Part shown: piece by piece, positions 1 to 6,028 of the stretch
Layout: every line of letters starts with the position of its first letter
Position numbering within the stretch: position 1 is the stretch's first letter
Assembly (NCBI GenBank): GCA_015065205.1
Contig: SVQS01000101.1
Span: 1 to 6,882 of the forward strand
Reading direction: 5' to 3'
Source: Oscillospiraceae bacterium
Lineage (GTDB): Bacteria > Bacillota > Clostridia > Oscillospirales > CAG-272
DNA length: 6,882 bases
The notes under the pieces: model-generated
Told to the model about the DNA's origin: nothing
What the model saw: the letters and a program-made list of their open reading frames with translations, nothing else
The model's database searches: none
Program-made: the position numbers and the translations under genes

Positions 1-762
1 GAGGGCTTCTATGCAGTCCATCCTTTCTGCGGTTCTGTAAATCCCGCTGCCAATACCAAGCTCAACCAAAGCGGTGACGTTTCCACCAAGAGTCTTGGCG
101 CAATCGTAAAAGAGGGAAGTGCCGATGCCGTTACCCTTGCGGCTGAAAGCAAAAAAATCTCTCTCAAAATTATGACACTCAACAACAATCGCCAAAAGAT
201 CAACGACTGCCTCGGCAACCCTGTTGAAATTGGAATTGCTGTCACGTGGCGTATTGTTGACACCGCAAAGGCTGTTTTCAACGTTGACAACTATAAGGAA
301 TTCCTCTCCCTGCAATGCGATAGCGCACTGCGCAACGTAGTTCGCATCTACCCCTATGACGTAGCTCCCGGCGTTGACACCACCGGCGACGGCATTGCCG
401 ACGAGGGAAGTTTGCGCGGCTCCAGCGATGTAGTTGCCGACCGCATCCGTGGCGAAATTCAAGCACGTGTTGAAGAAGCAGGCATTGAAATTGTAGAAGC
501 ACGCATCACATATCTCGCATACGCTCCCGAAATCGCGGCTGTTATGCTGCAACGTCAGCAGGCTTCTGCCATCATCGACGCGCGCAAAATGATCGTTGAT
601 GGTGCCGTCGGAATGGTAGAAATGGCACTTGACCGTCTCTCCCAAAACAACACCGTCGTTCTTGACGACGAGAGAAAAGCCGCTATGGTTTCCAATCTCT
701 TAGTCGTTCTCTGCGGCAACCGCGATGCACAACCCGTGGTTAACTCGGGCAGCCTGTATTGA
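1..762 (+). CDS. SPFH/band 7 (prohibitin/stomatin-like) domain protein, 5' end outside window
   Basis: The frame is open from base 1 with no stop until TGA at 760-762, giving 253 visible residues; the start and any N-terminal membrane anchor lie upstream. The visible part begins near the start of the SPFH domain (VHPFCGSVNPAA), continues through NGNPVEIG-like and VTWRIVDTAKAVFNVDNYKEF segments, and then a long helical C-terminal part (DRIRGEIQARVEEAGIEI, then MLQRQQASAIIDARKMIV) typical of the family. SPFH proteins usually form membrane-associated oligomers or rings linked to microdomain organisation or protease control; the partner here is unknown. Residues 126-135 read DTTGDGIADE, which resembles a calcium-binding loop. 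The ATG at 172 is internal, since homologous-looking sequence extends upstream of it. The RHH gene follows after 16 bases, so the two are probably co-transcribed. Family assignment is firm; the cellular role is not. Confidence 0.93.
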   Translation, partial: EGFYAVHPFCGSVNPAANTKLNQSGDVSTKSLGAIVKEGSADAVTLAAESKKISLKIMTLNNNRQKINDCLGNPVEIGIAVTWRIVDTAKAVFNVDNYKEFLSLQCDSALRNVVRIYPYDVAPGVDTTGDGIADEGSLRGSSDVVADRIRGEIQARVEEAGIEIVEARITYLAYAPEIAAVMLQRQQASAIIDARKMIVDGAVGMVEMALDRLSQNNTVVLDDERKAAMVSNLLVVLCGNRDAQPVVNSGSLY

Positions 763-778
763 TAAAAGGTGACACCGT

Positions 779-982
779 ATGAACGATTCGCAAAAAAAGC
801 AGATCCCACTGCGGCTTTCTCCAAAGCTCTACGCCGCCATTGCCGCGTGGGCAGAGGATGATTTTCGCTCGGTAAACGGGCAGATCGAGTATCTCCTCTC
901 CGAGTGTGTCCGCCAGCGCAAAAAGAACGGCAAGTATGTCGGTGAAGAGATCGACGTCCCACCGGAGCTGGATATTGAATAA
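779..982 (+). CDS. small ribbon-helix-helix (Arc/MetJ-like) protein
   Basis: This is a 67-residue protein. The segment QIPLRLSPKLYAAIAAWAEDDFRSVNGQIEYLLSECVRQ (about residues 8-46; described by its parts QIPLRL, SPKLYAAIAAWAEDD and SVNGQIEYLL) fits a ribbon-helix-helix fold: one short strand with alternating polar residues, a first helix, a turn, then a second helix. Such folds normally dimerise and bind DNA through the strand pair. The acidic tail (EEIDVPPELDIE) is probably disordered. The start is supported by AAAAGGTG at 764-771, seven bases before the ATG. It lies 16 bases behind the SPFH gene and its stop codon is inside the terminator stem, so it is the last gene of that unit. It could be an autoregulator or the DNA-binding half of an antitoxin, but no toxin gene is next to it. 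Fold class is likely; target is unknown. Confidence 0.8.
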   Translation: MNDSQKKQIPLRLSPKLYAAIAAWAEDDFRSVNGQIEYLLSECVRQRKKNGKYVGEEIDVPPELDIE

Positions 983-1025
983 GCAAACGCCGAGAGTTCA
1001 AAGGAACTCTCGGCGTTTGCTTATT
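978..1025. terminator. shared intrinsic terminator between convergent genes
   Basis: A perfect 22-bp inverted repeat (arms 978-999 and 1004-1025) encloses an AAAG tetraloop at 1000-1003. On the + strand it runs into a T-rich stretch (1024-1028, then more T-rich sequence), as expected for Rho-independent termination of the SPFH/RHH unit. On the - strand the U tract is weak, because the bases after the stem read CAATATCC, so termination of the MATE gene would depend mostly on stem strength. The RHH stop codon (980-982) and the MATE stop codon (1021-1023, complement) both sit in the stem. Confidence 0.92.
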
Positions 1026-2394
1026 TTTCTGCTTTTTCTTCAATTTTTCGTAATGCTTTTCTAAATTGGAAAATAAATAGGATGGCTGTAAAGGTGACGG
1101 CGAGTACGTCGGCAACGGGCTCTGCCATATATACGCCCGTGGTTGCGTCGCTTACGAGGTGCGGCATAATATAAATGAGGGGCAAAAGCAGAACGAATTT
1201 TCGCATAACTGCTACGATAATCGACGAAGGGGCATTTCCAAGGGATACAAAGGTCATTTGACACGCGATCTGAATACCAAACAAAACCATGCCGCTAAAG
1301 TAAATACGGAGCGCCTTTGCGGCAAAATCGATGAGTGCGGCATCTGGCGTGAAGATGGAGACGAAGACGTGCGGGAAGAGCATCACTGCCAGCCAAAGCG
1401 TTACAGAGTATATTACGCAGGAAATCAGGAGTGTTTTGTAGGTTTTTTTCACACGGTCTGCGTTTTTCGCACCGTAGTTATAGCTGAGTATTGGCTGTGC
1501 GCCCTGTGCAATGCCTTGAGGCGGGAGCATAGCAAACTGCATCACGCTTGTCAAAATCGCCATGGCACCTACGGCAACGTCGCCGCCGTAATGCAAGAGT
1601 GAGGAATTGAAGCAGACAGATATCACGCTCTCGCTTGCCTGCATAATAAAGGTCGCCGAGCCCAAGGCAATGCAGGGCAAAACGATCTTTGGGGAAGGGG
1701 TCAAATTTTTGACACGCAGACGCAAAATGCTTCTCTTACTGCACAAAAAGGAGATCACCCACACAGAGGAAAGGGCTTGCGAAATGATGGTTGCGAGTGC
1801 CGCACCCCTAACACCCATATTCAATCCGTAAATAAAGAGTGGGTCAAGAGCGATATTTGTGACCGCACCAATGATGACCGAAAGCATAGAGATTTTGGTA
1901 AATCCCTGCGCCGAAACAAAGGCGTTCATACCAAGCGTCAGCTGCACAAAAATCGCACCAATGGCATAAATACTCATATATGCTGTTGCATATTCAATGG
2001 TGTTCTCACTTGCACCAAAGGCTAAGAGCAGGTCGCGGTTCCAAATCAGCAACACAACGGTCAAAATTAGGGAAACGATTATCTGAAGGCCAAAGCATCC
2101 GCCAAGTGTCCGCTCGGCACTTTCCATATCCTTTTTGCCCATAAAGATCGATGCACGCGGTGCACCGCCCGAGCTGACGAGTGCGGCAAATGCCGAAACG
2201 ATCAAAATAATAGGCATACACACGCCAACACCTGTCAGGGCAAGGTCGCCCACCTCAGGCATATGTCCGATATAGATGCGGTCGACGATGTTGTAGAGCA
2301 TATTGACAAGCTGTGCCACCACGGTTGGCAGCGCGAGCTTGAATAAAAGCTTGCCTATGGGGGCTGTTCCCAGCATTTCTTTATTATCTGTCAT
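1021..2394 (-). CDS. MATE-family multidrug/cation antiporter, MepA-like
   Basis: This is a complete 457-residue inner-membrane protein of normal MATE length, with about twelve hydrophobic segments in two halves. It is predicted to export cationic drugs or other small compounds using a Na+ or H+ gradient. Family marks are the N-terminal GKLLFKLALPTVVAQLVNML-type start (residues 14-33), VDRIYIGH (37-44), NIALDPLFIYG (180-190), GVRGAALAT (194-202), QGAQPILSYNYGA (297-309, characteristic of the MepA/DinF branch) and AEPVADVLA (424-432) near the end. A basic, charged tail (RKALRKIEEKAEK) follows. The ATG is supported by AGGAGA on the complement of 2406-2411, eleven bases upstream. The gene has its own promoter and no same-strand neighbour in the window. 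No broken motif is seen. Family is firm; the substrate cannot be read from sequence. Confidence 0.95.
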   Translation of the reverse strand: MTDNKEMLGTAPIGKLLFKLALPTVVAQLVNMLYNIVDRIYIGHMPEVGDLALTGVGVCMPIILIVSAFAALVSSGGAPRASIFMGKKDMESAERTLGGCFGLQIIVSLILTVVLLIWNRDLLLAFGASENTIEYATAYMSIYAIGAIFVQLTLGMNAFVSAQGFTKISMLSVIIGAVTNIALDPLFIYGLNMGVRGAALATIISQALSSVWVISFLCSKRSILRLRVKNLTPSPKIVLPCIALGSATFIMQASESVISVCFNSSLLHYGGDVAVGAMAILTSVMQFAMLPPQGIAQGAQPILSYNYGAKNADRVKKTYKTLLISCVIYSVTLWLAVMLFPHVFVSIFTPDAALIDFAAKALRIYFSGMVLFGIQIACQMTFVSLGNAPSSIIVAVMRKFVLLLPLIYIMPHLVSDATTGVYMAEPVADVLAVTFTAILFIFQFRKALRKIEEKAEK

Positions 2395-2430
2395 AAAGTA
2401 AACTATCTCCTCGTGCTTTTTAATAGGACA

Positions 2431-2459
2431 ATTATATCACATTTGGGGGAGCATTTCAA
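2431..2459 (-). promoter_or_regulatory. sigma-A promoter of the MATE gene
   Basis: Read on the - strand, TTGAAA (complement of 2454-2459) is followed by a 17-base spacer and TATAAT (complement of 2431-2436). A TG one base upstream of the -10 box makes an extended TGATATAAT element. Transcription should start near 2424, giving a leader of about 30 bases with the ribosome binding site in it. Confidence 0.85.
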
Positions 2460-2489
2460 TCGTTTTCGTTCAAAATTATCATAACAAAA

Positions 2490-2527
2490 AATCCGAACCC
2501 TTCGCAAAATGCGTAAAAGTTTGGATT
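2490..2527. terminator. terminator-like hairpin in the divergent intergenic gap
   Basis: Arms 2490-2498 and 2519-2527 pair over 9 bp with one G-T wobble. The 20-base loop contains a second small stem, CGCA/TGCG at 2503-2506 and 2510-2513. On the + strand the next bases are CGTTTTTATT; on the - strand the stem is followed by a run of T's (complement of A's at 2486-2490). Both directions therefore look weakly terminator-like. It lies upstream of both divergent promoters, so it is not in either expected transcript; it may insulate the two units or be a leftover from a lost gene. Formation and activity are inferred. Confidence 0.45.
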
Positions 2528-2648
2528 CGTTTTTATTGATGAGTTACGCCAAGCTAAATCAAACTATTTTTCTTATTGGAAATGCATCATAAGCCCATGC
2601 AAGTGAGTTTTATATAGGCGCTCTATTTTTATATCAACCATCTCGCTA
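2528..2648. other. AT-rich intergenic stretch without recognisable gene
   Basis: This is the middle of the 335-base gap between the divergent MATE and regulator genes. The only reading frames are tiny and lack ribosome binding sites. A short inverted repeat TGCAT/ATGCA (2583-2587 and 2597-2601) and a repeated CTATTTTT (2564-2571 and 2623-2630) are visible but are too weak to call an operator. An operator for the LytTR regulator could be here, but I cannot identify one. Confidence 0.5.
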
Positions 2649-2677
2649 TAGACAAATCCGTTTTCTTATGGTATAAT
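2649..2677 (+). promoter_or_regulatory. sigma-A promoter of the response regulator/kinase operon
   Basis: TAGACA (2649-2654, five of six consensus bases) is followed by a 17-base spacer and TATAAT (2672-2677). TG at 2669-2670 makes an extended TGGTATAAT box. The predicted start is near 2684, leaving a leader of about 45 bases with AAAGGAAG (2715-2722) as the ribosome binding site before ATG 2730. Confidence 0.85.
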
Positions 2678-2729
2678 AAACGTAACGAGAAATTTATACT
2701 TCGACACGCTTGCTAAAGGAAGTAACAAT

Positions 2730-3431
2730 ATGAAACTAAAAATTGCGATCTGCGATGATGAAGCGAACCAAATTGAATATTTATCAGATGTGGTTACAAC
2801 GTGGGCGAAAAAGAATCGTCACGCGGTTGAAATAAAGCCTTATTCTGCGGCAAAGTCCTTGCTTTTTGATTATTGCGAGGAAAAGGATTTTGACATCCTT
2901 CTTCTTGATATCGAAATGCCCGGAATGAGCGGTGTTGAGCTTGCAAAAGCGGTGCGAAAGGAAAACGCCACTGTGCAAATCGTTTTTATCACAGGATACT
3001 ATGAGTATTTCAGCGACGGCTTTGACGTGTCGGCTTTGCACTATCTCATCAAGCCCGCAGACGAAAGAAAGCTGATGCCCGTTCTCGACCGTGCGGTGAG
3101 CAACCTGACCTATCGCCAAAGGTCGGTGCTTCTCACATCTCCCGAAGGGGATAGGAAGGTCTCCCTTGCGGATATTGAATACGTAGAGTCGGAAAACGTT
3201 CACGTGGCGGTACATACCGTGAGCGGTGTTTATCGCTCGCGCATCTCCTTGGCAAAGTTTGCCGAGCAGCTTGACGAGACCTTTATCAAGGTTCACCGTT
3301 CTTATATCGTCAATCTCAAATACGTAAAAAAGATCACTCGCACCGACATTACAATAGTAAGCGGCGATCTCGTTCCCATCAGCCGCGGAATGTACGACGA
3401 GGTGCACGCCGCCTTGATTAAATTTTTGTGA
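2730..3431 (+). CDS. LytTR-family response regulator (AgrA/ComE-like)
   Basis: This 233-residue cytoplasmic transcription factor has a receiver domain and a LytTR DNA-binding domain. In the receiver (about residues 3-125) the acidic pocket is D9-D10-E11, the phosphoacceptor is D60 in LLLDIEMPGMSG, the switch residue is T88 (FITGYYEY) and the conserved lysine is K108 (LIKPAD). The LytTR domain (about 130-230) shows the DIEYVES entry, the FIKVHRSYIVN signature (185-195) and the PISRGMYDEV end. All catalytic residues are present, so it should accept phosphate, presumably from the kinase encoded next to it, and bind DNA as a dimer at paired direct repeats. The kinase start follows 8 bases after its stop, indicating translational coupling. 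Candidate targets are its own operon, the ABC exporter downstream and the divergent MATE gene, but no operator was identified. Confidence 0.95.
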   Translation: MKLKIAICDDEANQIEYLSDVVTTWAKKNRHAVEIKPYSAAKSLLFDYCEEKDFDILLLDIEMPGMSGVELAKAVRKENATVQIVFITGYYEYFSDGFDVSALHYLIKPADERKLMPVLDRAVSNLTYRQRSVLLTSPEGDRKVSLADIEYVESENVHVAVHTVSGVYRSRISLAKFAEQLDETFIKVHRSYIVNLKYVKKITRTDITIVSGDLVPISRGMYDEVHAALIKFL

Positions 3432-3434
3432 GGA
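3430..3434 (+). promoter_or_regulatory. ribosome binding site that fixes the kinase start
   Basis: GAGGA overlaps the regulator stop codon (TGA 3429-3431) and stands five bases before ATG 3440. The alternative GTG at 3428 in the same frame has only T/A-rich sequence before it and no binding site, so the ATG is the better start. The arrangement suggests coupled translation of regulator and kinase. Confidence 0.75.
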
Positions 3435-3439
3435 TATGT

Positions 3440-4084
3440 ATGTTATTTGATAAACTGATTGCAAAAAGAGTCGCCGTTGCAGAAGAAGAGATACTCAAAA
3501 AGCACTACGCCGAGGTAGAAAATATGTACCGCAAAATGCGCGGTTGGCGTCACGATTACAGACACCACATTCAAACCATGAAGGTACATATGCAAAACGG
3601 AGAATATGAGGAAGTCAACCGCTTTCTCGATATGCTTGACGACGACCTGACGCAGGTTGAGACCGTTATCAAAACGGGCAACCGCATGGCGGATGCAATT
3701 CTCAACAGCAAGCTCTCTATTGCCACCGCAAAGAATATAAAAGTAAAAGCCGAGGCGCGTATTCCCGTGTCTCTGTCGGTATCGGAGCTTGACCTTTGTA
3801 TCGTCCTTGGCAATCTGCTTGACAATGCCATTGAGGCTTGTTCATCTCTCCCCGAAGAGGAGCGTCTTATCCGCATTTATATGGAGATGAAAGGCAACTA
3901 CCTCTATCTTTCCGTTACCAATACCGCAGAAGGAAAGAAGAAGCAAAGCTTCAAAACAACAAAAGGCGAGGGACATGGATTCGGTCTTGCTCGCGTTGAT
4001 ACGATTGTGAAAAAGTATGGCGGATATCTGACGCGCGCAAGTGAGGACGGAGCATTCTCCACAGAGGTCCTTCTACCGCAATAA
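3440..4084 (+). CDS. short soluble GHKL sensor histidine kinase (AgrC-like, HPK10 type)
   Basis: From ATG 3440 the protein has 214 residues and consists only of the catalytic core. A helical, charged N-terminus (residues 5-36, possible coiled coil) leads to the phosphorylation motif RHDYRHHIQT with H38 as the expected phosphoacceptor. The ATPase domain has the N box LGNLLDNAIEA (123-133; N125, N129) and the glycine-rich GEGHGFGL (176-183). There is no clear D box, which is normal for the AgrC-type group. No membrane segment or sensor domain is present, although AgrC-type kinases usually carry several N-terminal membrane helices and are about twice as long. The missing part is not encoded upstream, because the regulator gene is directly adjacent. 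It should phosphorylate the regulator, but must take its signal from a partner or a cytoplasmic cue. Confidence 0.9.
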   Translation: MLFDKLIAKRVAVAEEEILKKHYAEVENMYRKMRGWRHDYRHHIQTMKVHMQNGEYEEVNRFLDMLDDDLTQVETVIKTGNRMADAILNSKLSIATAKNIKVKAEARIPVSLSVSELDLCIVLGNLLDNAIEACSSLPEEERLIRIYMEMKGNYLYLSVTNTAEGKKKQSFKTTKGEGHGFGLARVDTIVKKYGGYLTRASEDGAFSTEVLLPQ

Positions 4085-4090
4085 AAACAG

Positions 4091-4146
4091 AAAAAGTGCA
4101 ATTCGCATCAAATTTTGAGCATTTGACAACAGATTGCACTTTTTTG
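4091..4146 (+). terminator. intrinsic terminator after the two-component operon
   Basis: Arms 4091-4102 and 4133-4144 pair perfectly over 12 bp (AAAAAGTGCAAT with ATTGCACTTTTT), with T's continuing to 4145. The 30-base loop can fold a second small stem (4105-4111 with 4115-4120, one bulge). It begins six bases after the kinase stop codon (4082-4084). The A-run before and T-run after mean it could also act on the opposite strand. Confidence 0.8.
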
Positions 4147-4150
4147 TAAT
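4123..4150 (+). promoter_or_regulatory. candidate upstream promoter of the ABC exporter operon, overlapping the terminator
   Basis: A perfect TTGACA (4123-4128) lies in the terminator loop; 16 bases later TGTAAT (4145-4150) matches the -10 consensus at five of six positions. The spacer is largely the distal terminator arm. It is a plausible sigma-A promoter, but it competes with the stronger -10 box ten or so bases downstream, so only mapping of transcript ends would separate them. Confidence 0.45.
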
Positions 4151-4156
4151 TCATTA

Positions 4157-4165
4157 TGATATAAT
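4157..4165 (+). promoter_or_regulatory. extended -10 promoter of the ABC exporter operon
   Basis: TGATATAAT at 4157-4165 is a perfect extended -10 element. No good -35 box stands 16-18 bases upstream (the sequence there is CACTTT), so the element would rely on the TG extension or on an activator, such as a LytTR regulator. The expected start near 4172 gives a leader of about 25 bases with AGGAGG at 4185-4190. Confidence 0.7.
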
Positions 4166-4195
4166 GCAGACATCCAAAACAAATAGGAGGTCAAT

Positions 4196-6028
4196 ATGAG
4201 TTCAAAAACGAAAGCCCCTAAAAAAGAGCGGAAGTATTCAACTGTCAGCTCTCTTGCGTGGGCGATTAAAAACTTATGGAAAATTGACAAGCGGTTTGTC
4301 TTTTTCATCTTTGCTAACGTACCGATATCTCTCGTCTCACCCTTGATCTCTTCGTATCTTTCTAAATATATGATCGATAGCATCGGTATGGGAGAGCCAT
4401 TTTCCAAGATTGCGTGGATCGTTGTCGCATTTATTATGACAACACTTGTGCTTGATATTCTCAACAATTTCATGCACATATATTGCTATAAGTTGCGCTA
4501 TTATCCAACCAACATCTATCAATCCAAAATGGTATACTTTGAAAGCTACGAGGTGGATTACGAAAACACCGAAAAGCAGGCGTTTAAGGAGATCAGCGGT
4601 CACGCTTGGGGCGATGCCGGAGAGGGAAATGCCTCTATTGAGTTCATTTGGGAAGATCTGTCAATGGCATTGCGCCAGGTATTGGGGATCTTTACCTACG
4701 CATCCCTGCTTGCTATTATCAATCCTCTTATTTTGGTTGTGGTAATTGCTACATCTGTCCTTTCTTATTTTACCACTCGTTGGCAGGGCAAATATTACAA
4801 CAAGAACCGACACAATTGGGGCAAGGCCTCTCGCAAGTGTAGATACCTTGAGGGCCTTTCTCAAGAGTTGCAGATTGCAAAGGACATTAAATTATACGGG
4901 CTTGAGGATTGGCTCAACAAAATGCTGGCGGACTACCGCGCTTACGTTAGAATGTGGCACGAGAAAAGCTACAAGCGCGCCCTTTTTGCAAAAATGCTTG
5001 CAGGTTTGTTGGCATTCATACAAAACAGCGTTGCCTATGCCGTGCTGATTGGGTTGCTGTTTGCAGGAGAACTTACCGCCGGTGATTTTGTATTTTATTT
5101 CGGCATTGTCGGTACCATTGCAAGCTTTATGCAAGGTATTGTTGCGGCTGTGGTAAAACTGAGAGAAAGAGGCGATAAGATCGCATACTATCGCGAATTT
5201 TTCGATTACCCCAACAAATACAACCACGGCAAGGGGTGCGAGCTTCCCACGGGTGCTGTTAAGATAGAATTGCGCGACGTTTGGTATAAATACGATGGCG
5301 CCGAGGATTTTACGCTCAAGGGCATCAACCTTACCCTGCAAGCAGGCGAGAGCTTGGCTCTCGTTGGCATCAACGGTGCGGGTAAGACTACTCTTGTCAA
5401 GCTGATCTGCGGATTTTACCGCCCCGCCAAGGGTGAAATTTTGATCAACGGCAAGCATATTGATGAATACAACATCGAAGAATACTATTCTATGGTTTCT
5501 GCTGTGTTCCAAGAAATACGCCCTATTCCTTTTACCGTGTTTGAATTCGTAGCAAGTGCAGACCTCGAACGCCCCACGGCAAGAGAGGATGCCATATCCG
5601 CAATGAAGGACTCGGGCATTTGGGAAAAAGTTGAGGGTCTTAAAAACGGTATGGATACCCACCTGATGAAGGGCATCTATGATGACGGCGTTGACTTTTC
5701 AGGCGGCGAGATGCAAAAGCTTGTGTTGGCGCGCGCCATTTACAAAAACGGCAATATGCTTATTTTGGATGAGCCTACCGCCGCACTCGACCCGATCGCC
5801 GAAAACAAAATTTATTTGAAATATAGAGATTTGACAAAGGATAAGACCTCAATCTATATTTCTCACCGCTTTGCAAGCACGCGCTTTTGTGACCGCATCG
5901 TTCTTTTGGAGGGCGGCGTGATTACCGAAAGCGGTACGCACGATGAACTGATGGAGAAGAACGGACAGTATGCCTATATGTTCGGGGTGCAAGCAAAATA
6001 CTATAAGGAGGGCGAGATCAATGCGTAA
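4196..6028 (+). CDS. ABC exporter half-transporter (membrane domain fused to ATPase)
   Basis: This complete 610-residue protein has an N-terminal membrane domain (about 33-325, some six hydrophobic helices) and a C-terminal nucleotide-binding domain (about 355-600), a typical half-exporter length. The ATPase has an A-loop tyrosine in VWYKYDG (Y366), Walker A GINGAGKTT (391-399, K397), Q loop VFQE (Q439), signature FSGGE (501-505, in place of LSGGQ), Walker B MLILDEP with D525 and catalytic E526, D loop ALDP and switch histidine H557 in ISHR. All catalytic residues are present. Coupling-helix-like segments VDYENTEKQAF (120-130) and AKDIKLYGLEDWL (228-240) occur in the membrane domain. The start has a strong AGGAGG five bases upstream. 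It overlaps the next gene by 8 bases, so the two halves probably form one heterodimer. The exported substrate is unknown; peptides, drugs and lipids are all possible. Confidence 0.95.
   Translation: MSSKTKAPKKERKYSTVSSLAWAIKNLWKIDKRFVFFIFANVPISLVSPLISSYLSKYMIDSIGMGEPFSKIAWIVVAFIMTTLVLDILNNFMHIYCYKLRYYPTNIYQSKMVYFESYEVDYENTEKQAFKEISGHAWGDAGEGNASIEFIWEDLSMALRQVLGIFTYASLLAIINPLILVVVIATSVLSYFTTRWQGKYYNKNRHNWGKASRKCRYLEGLSQELQIAKDIKLYGLEDWLNKMLADYRAYVRMWHEKSYKRALFAKMLAGLLAFIQNSVAYAVLIGLLFAGELTAGDFVFYFGIVGTIASFMQGIVAAVVKLRERGDKIAYYREFFDYPNKYNHGKGCELPTGAVKIELRDVWYKYDGAEDFTLKGINLTLQAGESLALVGINGAGKTTLVKLICGFYRPAKGEILINGKHIDEYNIEEYYSMVSAVFQEIRPIPFTVFEFVASADLERPTAREDAISAMKDSGIWEKVEGLKNGMDTHLMKGIYDDGVDFSGGEMQKLVLARAIYKNGNMLILDEPTAALDPIAENKIYLKYRDLTKDKTSIYISHRFASTRFCDRIVLLEGGVITESGTHDELMEKNGQYAYMFGVQAKYYKEGEINA

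Noticed and set aside
555..1115. 186-residue open frame on the - strand across the SPFH/RHH end and the terminator
   Set aside because: It crosses a strong terminator hairpin and overlaps three well-supported genes; composition is low-complexity and basic, with no domain.
2539..2592. 17-codon frame (MSYAKLNQTIFLIGNAS) in the divergent gap, considered as a signal peptide precursor
   Set aside because: There is no ribosome binding site, it lies upstream of the operon promoter, and it lacks the cysteine and charged tail of AgrD-type precursors.
2564..2630. CTATTTTT repeated at 2564-2571 and 2623-2630 as a possible LytTR operator
   Set aside because: The copies are 59 bases apart, whereas LytTR sites are usually two direct repeats about two helical turns or less apart; such T-rich words are expected by chance here.
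3428..3439. GTG start at 3428 for the kinase, overlapping the regulator stop
   Set aside because: No ribosome binding site precedes it, while ATG 3440 has GAGGA at good spacing.
2784..3464. 226-residue open frame on the - strand covering most of the response regulator gene
   Set aside because: It is antisense to a clear LytTR regulator with all motifs, shows no recognisable domain and has no ribosome binding site or promoter that I can see; long antisense frames arise from codon bias.
4892..5662. 256-residue open frame on the - strand inside the first ABC gene
   Set aside because: It is antisense to the membrane and ATPase domains of a clear ABC exporter and shows no family motif; treated as a shadow.
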